Shown: positions 35,409 to 45,548, counted from the stretch's first letter. The stretch is DNA of 64,000 nucleotides from Agarilytica sp033852165 (GCA_033852165.1 JAWSUZ010000006.1:124001-188000); one strand, 5' to 3'. Made by a program: numbers and translations. Notes: generated by a model from the letters alone, not told the origin.

Positions 35409-36875
35409 TTAACGCTCCACCGAAAGGCTGACTTGGCTAAAACTTTCACCCAAACTATCTTCACCGACATAGACTCCAAAGGTCACAATTCGGGTTCGCC
35501 AAGGTATGACATAGTCCAGCTGTAGCTCCCAGGCATCTTCGAAAGTAATTGAACCTGCGTCTTCGTGTTCGGACATTCGTACAATGGCAGAAATAATGTG
35601 GTCATTATTTCGCTGCCACTGTGTTTTTATAAAATGACTGCTTCCTGCAGAAGCCTTATTAATGTCTTCATCACGCTGAACCTGCATCGCCCAATGCCCA
35701 GCAACAAAATCTTCATTTACATAGCCCCGAGTGTATAAATGGTTTTTATACCAAGCGTTTTGCCAATCCGAGTACTCGTAAGTAACACTAATATTATCTG
35801 ATAAGAAAAAGGGGAAATATAAACCTGCAGTTACGGCAGAATTGCCTAATTGGTAATCTTTATTATTAGACGTATCTTCCCCCGCCAACTCCAAAGCAAA
35901 AGTAAACGGGATACTGCCGTCAAAATTTATTTTGCTTACGACAGACGCCATTTGGTTTCCGGACTCTTCATCAGTAGAAAGGTCGCTTCCTGCATTATCA
36001 GCTCCCCGAGGATCAATGAAGGCCCTCACCAAGGAGCCAAGACCAACAGAACGCTCACCACCACCAAACTGAAACACTCTAGACGCACCCAACGACCACC
36101 AATCAGTCGGCTGTATGCTCAAGTGCAAACCCGCAAGAAGCGGTTTATCAGCATCACTAAGAGCATTATTAAAACGAACATCCTGCCGCGACATCTGAGC
36201 CAAAAACACGTGATAGTTCCAACGAACCCCTAAGAACTCGATAGGTAAATTATTACTCAAAGATATTGACGGCATTGTCTGTGCATTTGTACTCAGTAAC
36301 TGAGCTGAGCCCTGAAAGGGAGATAACCAAATATCTTTATAACCAATATCCAGCTGTGCCCAATCAACCCCCATAGAAAGAATCGTTCCGCTAGTCTGAT
36401 AAACCTCTTCTAACGCATCATCTTCGTAGCGAGTAAAGTTTCCTCCTACATATACAGCAAGCCAATCGGTCATTTGCCACTGTCCTCGGAAACTCATGCT
36501 CAGATTGGTATCCGTATAAACCCCACGAGCATTAGGCATCGCATGATGATCATCCGAAACCCGAGCAGTCACTGACAGCTGGGTCAAGCCAAAATGCCGC
36601 TCATAAGGTTTTAACGAGGCGTTTAAGCGGCTATATAAACTCGGGTGGGAGACTCGAATCTTGACCATATAATGATAGATTGTCGCGAGACTATATGGCT
36701 TTGTTAGGTTTGGAATTCCAGCAATGGAAGCGAGACGTTCAACTTCATTTTCCAATACCGGAGAGATTTTCATCGGTAAGTAGGGCGACACACCGTCAGC
36801 AGTTGCATCAGAGACAAATAGAGGACTTAAGCTCAGAACTATACACAGCGAGAGCCTGGAAATAGAGAAAGACAA
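35409..36875 (-). CDS. Wzi-family capsule assembly outer-membrane protein
   Basis: A 488-residue protein with a signal peptide (cleavage near SDATADG). It matches the Wzi capsule-assembly family (PF14052): a short helical N-terminal part, then about eighteen amphipathic strands, with WLAVYVGGNFTRYE, QLDIGYKDIWLSPF and a late DNISVTYEYSDWQNAWY as typical signatures. Wzi is an outer-membrane lectin that anchors capsular polysaccharide in E. coli; many family members lie in exopolysaccharide gene sets. The adjacent glycosyltransferases support a surface-polysaccharide context. Confidence 0.8.
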   Translation of the reverse strand: MSFSISRLSLCIVLSLSPLFVSDATADGVSPYLPMKISPVLENEVERLASIAGIPNLTKPYSLATIYHYMVKIRVSHPSLYSRLNASLKPYERHFGLTQLSVTARVSDDHHAMPNARGVYTDTNLSMSFRGQWQMTDWLAVYVGGNFTRYEDDALEEVYQTSGTILSMGVDWAQLDIGYKDIWLSPFQGSAQLLSTNAQTMPSISLSNNLPIEFLGVRWNYHVFLAQMSRQDVRFNNALSDADKPLLAGLHLSIQPTDWWSLGASRVFQFGGGERSVGLGSLVRAFIDPRGADNAGSDLSTDEESGNQMASVVSKINFDGSIPFTFALELAGEDTSNNKDYQLGNSAVTAGLYFPFFLSDNISVTYEYSDWQNAWYKNHLYTRGYVNEDFVAGHWAMQVQRDEDINKASAGSSHFIKTQWQRNNDHIISAIVRMSEHEDAGSITFEDAWELQLDYVIPWRTRIVTFGVYVGEDSLGESFSQVSLSVER

Positions 36876-37116
36876 TGTACATTTAATCCTTTGAATTTTT
36901 ACCGGGGCATTATACGGGTTTTATACATATCGTACAGTCGTGGTCCTTCCTGCATGTTGTAATGCTTTGCCATTTGCTACACTCCCCCGAGCTCCGAGTT
37001 TACCCACTTTCGAGCTAGTGGTTCGGCGATATAGCACGTAGCCGCTAAAGCCCGACTATTTTTGGGCGCTACGCACGTACAAAAAACACTCAAAACGCCC
37101 GAGCACGACAATACCG

Positions 37117-39237
37117 ATGAATAAAGATATACAACGAATCGCGATTATAATCGATACACTCAACAGTGGGGGAGCAGAGAAAGTCTGTTTGACTCTCCCC
37201 AAAGCACTAAAAACACGCGGTATCGAAACTCATCTCATTGTACTTAAACGAAAGTGTTCGTACGTGCTGACTGACGAAAGTACGATTCACTTTATTCATG
37301 ACGACGCGAAAACAAAGCTTTATCAAAAAGATGTTCAGCTTGATACAGCCAAAAAGCTCAATAGCCTCGTACAAAAACTTGGCGGATTTGACGCCTATTT
37401 TTCAAATTTAGATGAATGCCATGCGATTGTAGCGAAAACCTGCCTACCCAATTGTTTCTATGTCGTACACAACTCAATTGAAAACAGCCTAGAAGCACAA
37501 CGTCGATTCGGGCCCATAAAATACAATCGCAAGCTAAAAGCGATACAAAGCCTCAACGGTAAACGCCTTATTAGTGTCTCCAAAGGAATTAAACGAGAGA
37601 TTGAGCAAGGTAACCTCATTAAGCCAGAATCCATTACCTGCATATATAACCCAATCGACATCGACGCCATACAAAGCCAGGCAAAAGAACCAACAGAAGG
37701 GCTCCCCAGTCGCCCGTATATAATTTATGTCGGCCGTATAGCCGCACAAAAAAGGCTCGACATTCTTATTCAAGCTTTTCAAGACGTAAAAGCAGATGTT
37801 GACCTGGTGATACTGGGCAGCAATGGAAAAAAGCTCAAAAAAATCATTTCCAAGTACAACACGAAAAACAAAACCATTATTTGCCAAGATTTTAAGCAGA
37901 ACCCTTACCCATGGATTAAAAACGCTCAAGCCTTAGTTCTTAGTTCGGATTTTGAAGGGCTTGGCATGGTGCTTATCGAAGCCTTGAGCTGCCGAACACC
38001 TGTCGTTAGTACGGACTGTCCACACGGCCCCAGTGAAATCCTATGCGATGAACTGGCTCAATTTTTAACGCCAGTAGGCGACCAAAGGGCTCTGAGTAAA
38101 ACAATAGATGCTGCTATAAATACTAAAATAGAACACCCAAGTATTTTGGATAAAGTTTCTCTCGATAAAGTTGCTGCCGAATATATAGCAGTAGCAAAGC
38201 AACCCAACACTCAAAAACCGCTCAAGATCACCTTTTACCTCCCCAATTACGACGATCTAGATAAACTCGACACATTAGATCCCTATTTATCATGGAAAGA
38301 AATGCCTCGTGGCGAAGGGTTTTGGATTTTACAAACTTACTGCTTTTTAAAACATTTCGGTTTCAATGTAAGCATTAGTAAAACTTTGCCCGACGAAGGC
38401 GTACTGGTTTTTCACCGTAGAAATAAACGTGCATTATTTAAAGAAGACACCAAAAAAATTAATGAGCTGATTCTCGTTGGCTGCCGAGGTGACCTTCACG
38501 ACACCATCGTGCCGGATTTTGAATTACTGCAAAACTCTTATTTTGCCGATTACGAGCGGCATTTCCCCATGCCGCACTGGCCAATGCCGCATATCGTTCC
38601 GCGTGACGAAAAGCGCGGAGACAGTATAAAACGCATAGCCTTCAAGGGCTTTTCCCCCCAACTTCATCCCGATTTTCGCTCACAAGAATGGCGAGATTTT
38701 CTGAGTTCCCATAATATCGAATGGGTTCAAAACGATGTGAAATTCAGCCATTCTGGCGAAAGCCAATTCGATGACGCCATATGGGCGGATTATTTTGATA
38801 TCGACTTGGTTATAGCGGTGAGACCTGAACGTAACGAGCAACACACCAACAAGCCCGCATTAAAACTTTATAATGCATGGCACGCTGGCGTACCGGTGAT
38901 TCTAGGGCATGAATATGCTTACCAAGAAATAGGGATTAATGGTGAAGACTATATTGAAGTGAACAATATCGAAGAAGCCAAAAAGGCCATTCTACACCTT
39001 GTAGAAAACCCCCATGCCTACCGCTCCATGATCGAAAAAGGCAGACAAAAAGCACACCAGTACACACACGAAGCGGTTTTCCATGCGTGGAAATATTTCT
39101 TTGATTCTGTACTACCGGGAAAGATAGAGAAAAGAAAACGACAATGGGGCTATAAAATCAGCCGGAAATTTTCGCTCAGAACGCGATACATTGCACTTTC
39201 AAGCTGGAAATGGGTTACTCGACAAAGAGTTCGATAA
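37117..39237 (+). CDS. Two-module glycosyltransferase
   Basis: A 706-residue protein joining two glycosyltransferase-like parts. Residues 1-365 are a GT4 GT-B enzyme: LNSGGAEKVCLTLPKAL at the N-terminus, YVGRIAAQKRLDILIQAF and the EX7E region SDFEGLGMVLIEAL. Residues 368-660 form a second GT-B-like module: FYLPNYDDLDKLDTLDPYLS starts it, and ALKLYNAWHAGVPVILGHEYAY with the following NGEDYIEVNNIEEAKKAI resembles a sugar-nucleotide-binding C-terminal half. The tail is strongly basic. No membrane segment is seen. It probably builds a surface glycan in the cytoplasm; donor and acceptor are unknown. Confidence 0.8.
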   Translation: MNKDIQRIAIIIDTLNSGGAEKVCLTLPKALKTRGIETHLIVLKRKCSYVLTDESTIHFIHDDAKTKLYQKDVQLDTAKKLNSLVQKLGGFDAYFSNLDECHAIVAKTCLPNCFYVVHNSIENSLEAQRRFGPIKYNRKLKAIQSLNGKRLISVSKGIKREIEQGNLIKPESITCIYNPIDIDAIQSQAKEPTEGLPSRPYIIYVGRIAAQKRLDILIQAFQDVKADVDLVILGSNGKKLKKIISKYNTKNKTIICQDFKQNPYPWIKNAQALVLSSDFEGLGMVLIEALSCRTPVVSTDCPHGPSEILCDELAQFLTPVGDQRALSKTIDAAINTKIEHPSILDKVSLDKVAAEYIAVAKQPNTQKPLKITFYLPNYDDLDKLDTLDPYLSWKEMPRGEGFWILQTYCFLKHFGFNVSISKTLPDEGVLVFHRRNKRALFKEDTKKINELILVGCRGDLHDTIVPDFELLQNSYFADYERHFPMPHWPMPHIVPRDEKRGDSIKRIAFKGFSPQLHPDFRSQEWRDFLSSHNIEWVQNDVKFSHSGESQFDDAIWADYFDIDLVIAVRPERNEQHTNKPALKLYNAWHAGVPVILGHEYAYQEIGINGEDYIEVNNIEEAKKAILHLVENPHAYRSMIEKGRQKAHQYTHEAVFHAWKYFFDSVLPGKIEKRKRQWGYKISRKFSLRTRYIALSSWKWVTRQRVR

Positions 39238-39255
39238 GATCAGCCAATCTAAAAA

Positions 39256-40221
39256 TCACTCTCTATTTTCAGATTTAATATAATCTCGCGGGAAAAATCG
39301 GTTTTCCTCAATTACGTTGAGCTCAACCAATTTTTCCGCAGCCCCTGCCTCAAGAACCATAGAAGCATACTCCTCGTCTAGCTCTCCTCTCTCATACGCC
39401 TCATACCATTTACGCCAATGCCCCCCCACACTCGAATTAATATCCGAAGTTCTTTTTAGCGATTCACCACCTTCAATAACTTTTTGATAAAACTGATCCT
39501 TTCCGCGAGAAGGAAAATGATAAATTGTGATATCCGATGATTGAGACTGTACCATTTTGAATTCATCATCACGAACTCGATGATTGCCTTCACCTACATG
39601 CAGAGACATAACTGGAGTTTTAAATATAACTTTACGATGCGTTTTACTAAGGTATCGATTATTGGATATTTTTTTTATTTTCGGCTCTTTACTAACATTC
39701 TTAACAATAAATTTGGCGTTGTCAGGATAACGCTCTTGCCCATCCAAATCTTCAAGAATAATATTTCGGGTCACAACCTTCAAAACGTCAACAACAGAAC
39801 TCGCAGTTAACTCGGTTTTCAAATTTCCGCTTTTCGGCATCCAAAACTCATCGCCATCCGAATGAAAAACAATATTTGCGGCATATTTCCCTACGGCTAG
39901 ATCCGCCATCCGGTTTACCCACTTTGACTGATTAAAGGTAGTACTAGGTTCCTGAATAAGATACAGCACTCCCTTAGACTGATAATCTTTCAATATTTCT
40001 AGAGTGCCATCTGTAGAGTTATTATCTGTAGCAATAATAAAGTCAACGCCACTCCCCAGATGAAACTCAATATTATCTCGAACAATATCCTTTTCGTTTC
40101 TAACCAAAAGTGTCATAACGAGCATTACACGATCTAATTCACGACTCGATACACGCTTCACAAACATCGAAGCGGCATACCCCAACACTTGATTCCTATA
40201 CTTACGAAGTCGCTTCAACAT
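39256..40221 (-). CDS. Glycosyltransferase family 2-like protein
   Basis: A 321-residue GT-A protein of the GT2 subgroup PF13704. MTLLVRNEKDIVRDNIEFHLGSG is the nucleotide-binding start, IIATDNNSTDGTLEIL holds the DNxSTDG motif, and VFHSDGDEFW holds the DxD-type metal motif. The C-terminus includes HVGEGNHRVRD and ITIYHFPSRGKDQFYQK, typical of this subgroup. It faces the two-module transferase tail to tail and is followed upstream by the YrbL-like gene 12 bases away, so those two form a small operon. Confidence 0.88.
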   Translation of the reverse strand: MLKRLRKYRNQVLGYAASMFVKRVSSRELDRVMLVMTLLVRNEKDIVRDNIEFHLGSGVDFIIATDNNSTDGTLEILKDYQSKGVLYLIQEPSTTFNQSKWVNRMADLAVGKYAANIVFHSDGDEFWMPKSGNLKTELTASSVVDVLKVVTRNIILEDLDGQERYPDNAKFIVKNVSKEPKIKKISNNRYLSKTHRKVIFKTPVMSLHVGEGNHRVRDDEFKMVQSQSSDITIYHFPSRGKDQFYQKVIEGGESLKRTSDINSSVGGHWRKWYEAYERGELDEEYASMVLEAGAAEKLVELNVIEENRFFPRDYIKSENRE

Positions 40222-40233
40222 AAGAATACACCA

Positions 40234-40830
40234 CTACTTAAAAATAGAACGAATCAATAGATTGTCCGGATATACACGCTTCAGAGACAGATCAAACTTT
40301 TCCCAACGACGCTGGGCTTTGCTTCGTCCAACACTTTTAAACCAACGGGAAAATGGCAAGAAGTCGGTATTACCAAGATTATCAATCATCACCATAATAC
40401 CCTCATGCTCACTCGTCCGCTGAAAAACGATATTGCATGAATTAATTCGGCGAGAAATAACAACCTCTTGATGCAAGTAGTCCCTTAAGCCACAAAATGC
40501 TTTAGCAAAAGAATATGACAGAAAAGACGTTTGATCTTCCGCCTTGAGATAATACTCAAAAGTTTTCGACACCTGCCCATCAAAATCGCAAATAAGATCA
40601 AAAATAGTCCCCTCGCCCAGATTCGTTTCAACTGTTCCGTAATACCTCGGCAACATTTCCCATGAAATATTCCTCTTAATTAAATACTTATAGTATTTTT
40701 GTTCCAGCAGATGCTCTTTTGTTTCATCACTGATCAGAACTTTTACACACTTTGTCAGATTTTCAGGATGTGTATAACAGTGGCGATGTCCGCCCTTAGC
40801 AACAAGTAACGATGGGGTAAGCTCGATCAT
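40234..40830 (-). CDS. YrbL-family kinase-like protein
   Basis: About 198 residues from the ATG at 40830 (a TTG 18 bases earlier is less likely; this start gives the YrbL-type N-terminus). Residues 1-190 match the PhoP-regulated YrbL family: VAKGGHRHCYTHPENLTKCVKV is the nucleotide-binding start with a likely catalytic Lys, and IMVMIDNLGNTDFLP holds a DN motif in the place of DFG. It is related to kinase-fold phosphotransferases that act on lipopolysaccharide sugars, but the substrate is unknown. It lies with a GT2 gene in a surface-glycan context. Confidence 0.8.
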   Translation of the reverse strand: MIELTPSLLVAKGGHRHCYTHPENLTKCVKVLISDETKEHLLEQKYYKYLIKRNISWEMLPRYYGTVETNLGEGTIFDLICDFDGQVSKTFEYYLKAEDQTSFLSYSFAKAFCGLRDYLHQEVVISRRINSCNIVFQRTSEHEGIMVMIDNLGNTDFLPFSRWFKSVGRSKAQRRWEKFDLSLKRVYPDNLLIRSIFK

Positions 40831-40933
40831 ATTTAATCTAAATTTCAAACGAATAGGAGGTTTTTAACCATAAAAATCAGACTGCATCATATAATATGAA
40901 GCCACTCAGGAACATGACAAAAACCACTTCCCA

Positions 40934-40962
40934 CAAAAAAGCCCCTATAAAAGGGGCTTTTG
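40934..40962 (-). terminator. Rho-independent terminator of the pnt operon
   Basis: The stem AAAAGCCCCT / AGGGGCTTTT with a TATAA loop carries a T-run on the minus side. It lies 35 bases beyond the pntB stop. Confidence 0.8.
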
Positions 40963-40996
40963 ATAGAAGTAGATTTCTAAGCAAGCTTAGGAATCA

Positions 40997-42400
40997 CTAA
41001 ATACTCTTAATAATACCTTCAACCATCTTCTTCGCATCGCCAAACAGCATCATCGTATTGTCTCTAAAGAAGAGCTCATTCTGCACGCCAGCATAACCTG
41101 CAGACATCCCGCGCTTAACAAACAATACTGTTTTCGCGTTAGCCACTTCCAAAATAGGCATGCCGAAGATAGGACTTTGCGGGTCGGTTTTCGCAGCCGG
41201 GTTGGTCACATCATTTGCACCAATAACAAAGGCAACATCCGCCATTTGGAATTCATTATTGATGTCTTCCAACTCGAACACTTCGTCGTAAGGCACATTG
41301 GCTTCAGCTAATAATACATTCATATGACCCGGCATACGACCTGCGACCGGATGAATAGCGTAACTCACCTTAACGCCCGCTTCTTTCAGCTGGCTCACCA
41401 TATCGCTCAGCGCGTGCTGGGCTTGCGCTACCGCCATGCCGTAACCCGGTACAATAATAACGGAACCGGCATTTTTCATAATAAACGCGGCATCTTCTGC
41501 CGAGCCTCGCGTTACAGGCCGATCACTATCATCACCTGCTACTGCGCTAGAACCCCCACTGTCGCCGCCAAAGCCACCGAGAATAACGTTAAAGAACGAA
41601 CGATTCATCGCTTTACACATAATGTACGAAAGAATTGCACCCGACGAGCCAACCAAAGCTCCGGTTACAATTAGCGCACTGTTGTGTAAGGTAAAACCGA
41701 TGCCAGCTGCAGCCCAACCAGAATACGAGTTAAGCATAGAAACGACCACTGGCATGTCGGCGCCGCCAATGGGAATAATAATGAGTATTCCCAAAACGAA
41801 AGACAAACCAACCAGAGTAATAAAGACCCATGGCGCTTGGTCCATACAGAAATACACGATCAGACCGAATATAGCCAAACCCAATACTGCATTTAGAAAA
41901 TGCTGGCCCTTGAAGACAATCGGCGCACCAGACACCAAGCCTTGCAGCTTAGTAAACGCAATAATAGAACCCGAAAACGTCAGCGCACCAATCACAGCCC
42001 CTAAGGACATTTCAATACGACTTGCGATAAAGATTTCGCCCGCCCCATCTAACAGATGAAATGCGCCCGGATTGGCATAGGCAGCACCAGCAACCAATAC
42101 CGCAGCCAAGCCCACCAAACTGTGGAAAGCCGCAACCAACTGAGGCATAGCGGTCATCGCAATTTTTGACGCAACCCCAATACCAATCACACCGCCAATA
42201 CCCAACGCTACAAAAATCCAAGTATAAGACGTGATCGCAGGACTCAAGATAGTCGTACATACAGCCAACAACATACCCAGCATACCCAGGGTATTACCGA
42301 CACGTGCACTTTCAGGTGATGACAAACCTCGCAATGCGAGAATAAACATTACAGCAGAAACCAAATAGGCAAGTGCCGTGGCACTTTCATGAAATTCCAT
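40997..42400 (-). CDS. pntB: NAD(P) transhydrogenase subunit beta
   Basis: A 467-residue inner-membrane subunit of the proton-translocating transhydrogenase, which makes NADPH from NADH using the proton gradient. The N-terminal 270 residues hold about nine membrane segments. The C-terminal domain III binds NADP(H): IIVPGYGMAVAQAQHAL, YAIHPVAGRMPGHMNVLLAEA and VIGANDVTNPAAKTDP are its signatures. It follows pntAb after 9 bases. Length matches the family (E. coli 462). Confidence 0.97.
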   Translation of the reverse strand: MEFHESATALAYLVSAVMFILALRGLSSPESARVGNTLGMLGMLLAVCTTILSPAITSYTWIFVALGIGGVIGIGVASKIAMTAMPQLVAAFHSLVGLAAVLVAGAAYANPGAFHLLDGAGEIFIASRIEMSLGAVIGALTFSGSIIAFTKLQGLVSGAPIVFKGQHFLNAVLGLAIFGLIVYFCMDQAPWVFITLVGLSFVLGILIIIPIGGADMPVVVSMLNSYSGWAAAGIGFTLHNSALIVTGALVGSSGAILSYIMCKAMNRSFFNVILGGFGGDSGGSSAVAGDDSDRPVTRGSAEDAAFIMKNAGSVIIVPGYGMAVAQAQHALSDMVSQLKEAGVKVSYAIHPVAGRMPGHMNVLLAEANVPYDEVFELEDINNEFQMADVAFVIGANDVTNPAAKTDPQSPIFGMPILEVANAKTVLFVKRGMSAGYAGVQNELFFRDNTMMLFGDAKKMVEGIIKSI

Positions 42401-42409
42401 AACTCCCCC

Positions 42410-42691
42410 CTATTTCTTTTTGTACATGGCAAGCATGCGTCGTGTTACGGCAAAACCGCCAAAAATATTTACTGCTGCCAACATAATTGCAACAAACCCC
42501 AAAATTTTAGAAACACTCCAGCCTTCAGGACCAACCGCAATGATCGCTCCAACAATAATCACACTGGAGATTGCATTGGTAACCGCCATCAAAGGCGTAT
42601 GCAGAGCAGGAGAAACACTCCAAACCACGTAGTAGCCAATAAAAATGGCCATAACAAATAATGAAAGTTGAGAAACAAAATCAGCTTGCAT
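42410..42691 (-). CDS. pntAb: NAD(P) transhydrogenase subunit alpha part 2
   Basis: A 93-residue membrane protein from the ATG at 42691, whose first bases overlap the end of pntAa by 11. It has three membrane segments (about 6-22, 32-52 and 60-80) and matches the C-terminal membrane part of the alpha subunit, encoded separately as in many alpha- and gammaproteobacteria with a three-gene pnt operon. HTPLMAVTNAISSVIIVGAI and GFAVTRRMLAMYKKK are typical. An upstream in-frame ATG at 42745 is inside pntAa and is not used. Confidence 0.94.
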   Translation of the reverse strand: MQADFVSQLSLFVMAIFIGYYVVWSVSPALHTPLMAVTNAISSVIIVGAIIAVGPEGWSVSKILGFVAIMLAAVNIFGGFAVTRRMLAMYKKK

Positions 42692-43859
42692 GCTCCACCT
42701 CCTTTTTCTTTTCAATAAATGAGGAATGCACAACATTGCCGTCACGCGTTAATGTCGTCGCGGCAATAATTTCATCTTCCCAAGGAATATCCAACTCAAT
42801 GGACTCGCCCTCTTTCACCATAAGCGAAAGGAAGTTCAGTACATTTTTCGCGTAGAGCGCGCTAGCATCAGAGGACAATCGACTTGGAACATTCATATGC
42901 CCAACAATCGATACACCGTTTACATCAACAACTTCACCCGCGACAGAAAGTTCACAGTTACCGCCCGACTCTACTGCCAAATCAACAATAACCGAGCCTG
43001 CACGCATGCTTCTTACCATTTTTTCGGTGATCAATACCGGTGCTTTACGCCCAGGAATCAACGCCGTGGTAATAACAATATCTTGCTTCTTCAAGGTTTC
43101 GGCAACTAGCTCTGCTTGACGACGCTTAAAGTCATCACTCATTTCTTTTGCATAACCACCGGAAGTTTCTGACTCTTCAGAATCATCGGTTTCAACCCAG
43201 ACGAACTTACCACCCAAACTTTCTACCTGCTCTTTTGCTGCAGCACGCACATCAGTTGCTGAAACAATTGCGCCAAGACGTTTTGCCGTTGCAATCGCCT
43301 GCAAACCGGCAACACCAGCGCCAAGCACCAACACACGAGCTGGAGCAACAGTTCCCGCAGCCGTCATCATCATGGGCATACCACGATCATATTCATAGGC
43401 CGCGTCTAGCACCGCTCGATAACCCGCCAGGTTACTTTGCGAACTCAAGACATCCATACTTTGTGCACGAGAAATTCGCGGCACAAACTCTAACGCCATA
43501 GAAGTCACATTCGCTTCAGCATAGGCTTGAAGAGAAGCTGGCTCGCTATAAGGCGATAACACGGAGATTAAAAGAGTATTTGCAGGGATAAGGGCTAACT
43601 CATTAATTTCGCCTTCACCCGCCAATAATGGGCGCTGAACTTTGAGAACGACATCTGCATCGGCATACAAGGTTTTCAAGTCGGGCTCCATATGAGCGCC
43701 TGCGTCCGAATACATAACATCAGTATAACGACTGGCAACACCCGCACCATTTTCGACCACGACATTAAAACCTAGGCCCACGTATTTTTTAACGGTGTCT
43801 GGCGTCGCCGCGACACGACGCTCAAAAGCGCGCCTTTCTTTGGGTACAACTAATTTCAT
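42681..43859 (-). CDS. pntAa: NAD(P) transhydrogenase subunit alpha part 1
   Basis: A 392-residue cytoplasmic subunit binding NAD(H). It has the alanine-dehydrogenase-like fold: VPKERRAFERRVAATPDTV at the N-terminus, PRISRAQSMDVLSSQSNLAGY for inter-domain contacts, and VLGAGVAGLQAIATAKRLGA for dinucleotide binding. LIPGRKAPVLIT and VIVDLAVESGGNCE are family signatures. It is the first gene of pntAa-pntAb-pntB, with no fused membrane part. The upstream 560 bases contain no gene and presumably the promoter. Confidence 0.97.
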   Translation of the reverse strand: MKLVVPKERRAFERRVAATPDTVKKYVGLGFNVVVENGAGVASRYTDVMYSDAGAHMEPDLKTLYADADVVLKVQRPLLAGEGEINELALIPANTLLISVLSPYSEPASLQAYAEANVTSMALEFVPRISRAQSMDVLSSQSNLAGYRAVLDAAYEYDRGMPMMMTAAGTVAPARVLVLGAGVAGLQAIATAKRLGAIVSATDVRAAAKEQVESLGGKFVWVETDDSEESETSGGYAKEMSDDFKRRQAELVAETLKKQDIVITTALIPGRKAPVLITEKMVRSMRAGSVIVDLAVESGGNCELSVAGEVVDVNGVSIVGHMNVPSRLSSDASALYAKNVLNFLSLMVKEGESIELDIPWEDEIIAATTLTRDGNVVHSSFIEKKKEVEHAS

Positions 43860-44418
43860 TACCTTAATCCACCTTCAAAATCAAAAACTTTGCAATACCT
43901 ATGGATGCACACGTAAAAACCACCCCCGTTCTTTCTTAGTGCTTCCGATGCCATCAGTCCGTGCATGCGATGTATTTTGGTGCGCCAGGTTAGTGGTAAT
44001 CTCCTGTTAACTCAACGTTTTTTTGCGACAATTGATTAATTCTTGATGGTTTTGATAGAAATTTGGTATAACCCAGAAACAATGGCAGCTAACGATTTGC
44101 GGGGAGAATATCGGCATAAAATAGCCACATAATAAGCCAATAATTAGAAGGAAATTAAGAGAAGAGCAAAAGAAGACAATGCAGAAAGTTTAAAGGGAGA
44201 ATTAGATTAAATGAATAGGCAATAAGAAGCGCGCGATGACAACTTACCCGTTTTATCACTAAAAATCACACAGAAACAGCCCGCACAATCATCGGAACGA
44301 TTACGGAAATTCAAAAAACCAGCAAAGCATGACAAAAAAGGAGGGAGAGCAGAAAAACAATTGTGCGTTTCACATACAAGCAGCCATCCGTGGCCGCTCA
44401 GATTATTTAAAACAATAA
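43860..44418. other. Long intergenic region without a gene
   Basis: There are 559 bases between the pnt operon and the aldolase gene, both on the minus strand. Positions 44140-44230 are unusually purine-rich. No open frame with a start signal, no hairpin terminator for the aldolase and no clear promoter pair for pntAa could be defined. Confidence 0.45.
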
Positions 44419-45468
44419 TTACGCGACGGTAATTTTATCGTCCAAATAAACGTCTTGAATAGCGTTAAGAATGCTAACACCTTCAGCGAAAGGCTTTTGG
44501 AAGGCTTTACGGCCTGAAATCAAACCCATTCCGCCTGCACGCTTATTGATAACAGCCGTACGAACCGCCTGCTGAATATCGTTATCACCAGAAGCGCCAC
44601 CCGAGTTAATTAAGCCAATACGGCCCATATAACAATTGGCAACTTGATAACGAACCAAATCAATTGGGTGATCAGTCGTTAACTCTTCGTATACTTTCTT
44701 ATGCGTCTTGCCTACTTTAACGTGGTTAAAACCACCATTATTTTCAGCCATTTTCTGCTTAATAATATCCGCACCCAAGGTAACGCCCAAATGGTTTGCC
44801 TGGCTGGTCATATCTGAAGACACATGGTAATCAACGCCGTCTTGAACAAACTCAGAGTTACGCAAATAACACCAAAGAATGGTTACCATACCCAAGGCAT
44901 GCGCTTCTTCAAATGCAGCTGAGACTTCTTCAATTTGACGGCGTGAATCTTCAGAACCGAAATAAATGGTCGCGCCAACACCAACAGCACCCATATCCCA
45001 AGCCTGTCTTACGCTTGCAAACATACGCTGCTCGTAACCTACCGGATACACCAATGCATCGTTATGATTCAGTTTTAAAATAAACGGAATTTTGTGCGCA
45101 TATTGGCGAGACACAGCGCTTAAAACACCCATAGTAGAAGCGACGGCATTACAGCCGCCCTCCAGCGCCAATTCAACGATATTTTTAGGATCGAAATACA
45201 TGGGGTTCGGCGCAAAACTCGCACCAGCAGAATGCTCGATACCTTGATCGACAGGCAATATAGAAACGTAACCAGTACCACCTAAACGACCGCCATTTAA
45301 TAGCGACTGATAGCTTCTCAATACCGCAGGAGAACGATCACTCGCAGCCAGAATATCACCAACATAGTCTGAACCTGGAACGGTAATCGTTTCTTTAGGA
45401 ATACCAGTACAGCTATGCTCCAACAAAAAACCGGCCTCATCGCCCAGTAATTTAATTGTATCTGACAT
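44419..45468 (-). CDS. fbaB: Class I fructose-bisphosphate aldolase (DhnA/FbaB type)
   Basis: A 349-residue Schiff-base aldolase of the archaeal/bacterial class I family, acting in glycolysis and gluconeogenesis. PVDQGIEHSAGASFAPNP is the phosphate-binding start, FILKLNHNDALVYP and LGADIIKQKMAENNGGF are family signatures. YMGRIGLINSGGASGDNDI ends the barrel. The C-terminus (AGGMGLISGRKAFQKPF...YLDDKITVA) is nearly that of E. coli FbaB. E. coli FbaB is induced on gluconeogenic carbon sources, and the adjacent fbp and pckA fit this role. Confidence 0.95.
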   Translation of the reverse strand: MSDTIKLLGDEAGFLLEHSCTGIPKETITVPGSDYVGDILAASDRSPAVLRSYQSLLNGGRLGGTGYVSILPVDQGIEHSAGASFAPNPMYFDPKNIVELALEGGCNAVASTMGVLSAVSRQYAHKIPFILKLNHNDALVYPVGYEQRMFASVRQAWDMGAVGVGATIYFGSEDSRRQIEEVSAAFEEAHALGMVTILWCYLRNSEFVQDGVDYHVSSDMTSQANHLGVTLGADIIKQKMAENNGGFNHVKVGKTHKKVYEELTTDHPIDLVRYQVANCYMGRIGLINSGGASGDNDIQQAVRTAVINKRAGGMGLISGRKAFQKPFAEGVSILNAIQDVYLDDKITVA

Positions 45469-45520
45469 GAAAACACCTCAAGTAATTAATATGACACATA
45501 ACCAAATGTGTAAAAAAGGT

Positions 45521-45548
45521 TTTTAAAAGCGCTAAAGCTAGCGCTATT
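45521..45548 (-). terminator. Candidate terminator of fbp
   Basis: The stem AGCGCTA / TAGCGCT with an AAGC loop lies 24 bases beyond the fbp stop and is followed on the minus strand by TTTTAAAAACC and a further T-run. Confidence 0.65.

Noticed and set aside
37031..37080. A bulged hairpin (CGTAGC / GCTACG with GCCC / GGGC) before the two-module glycosyltransferase
   Set aside because: A 7-base bulge on one side and no downstream signal; too weak to call a riboswitch or antitermination element.
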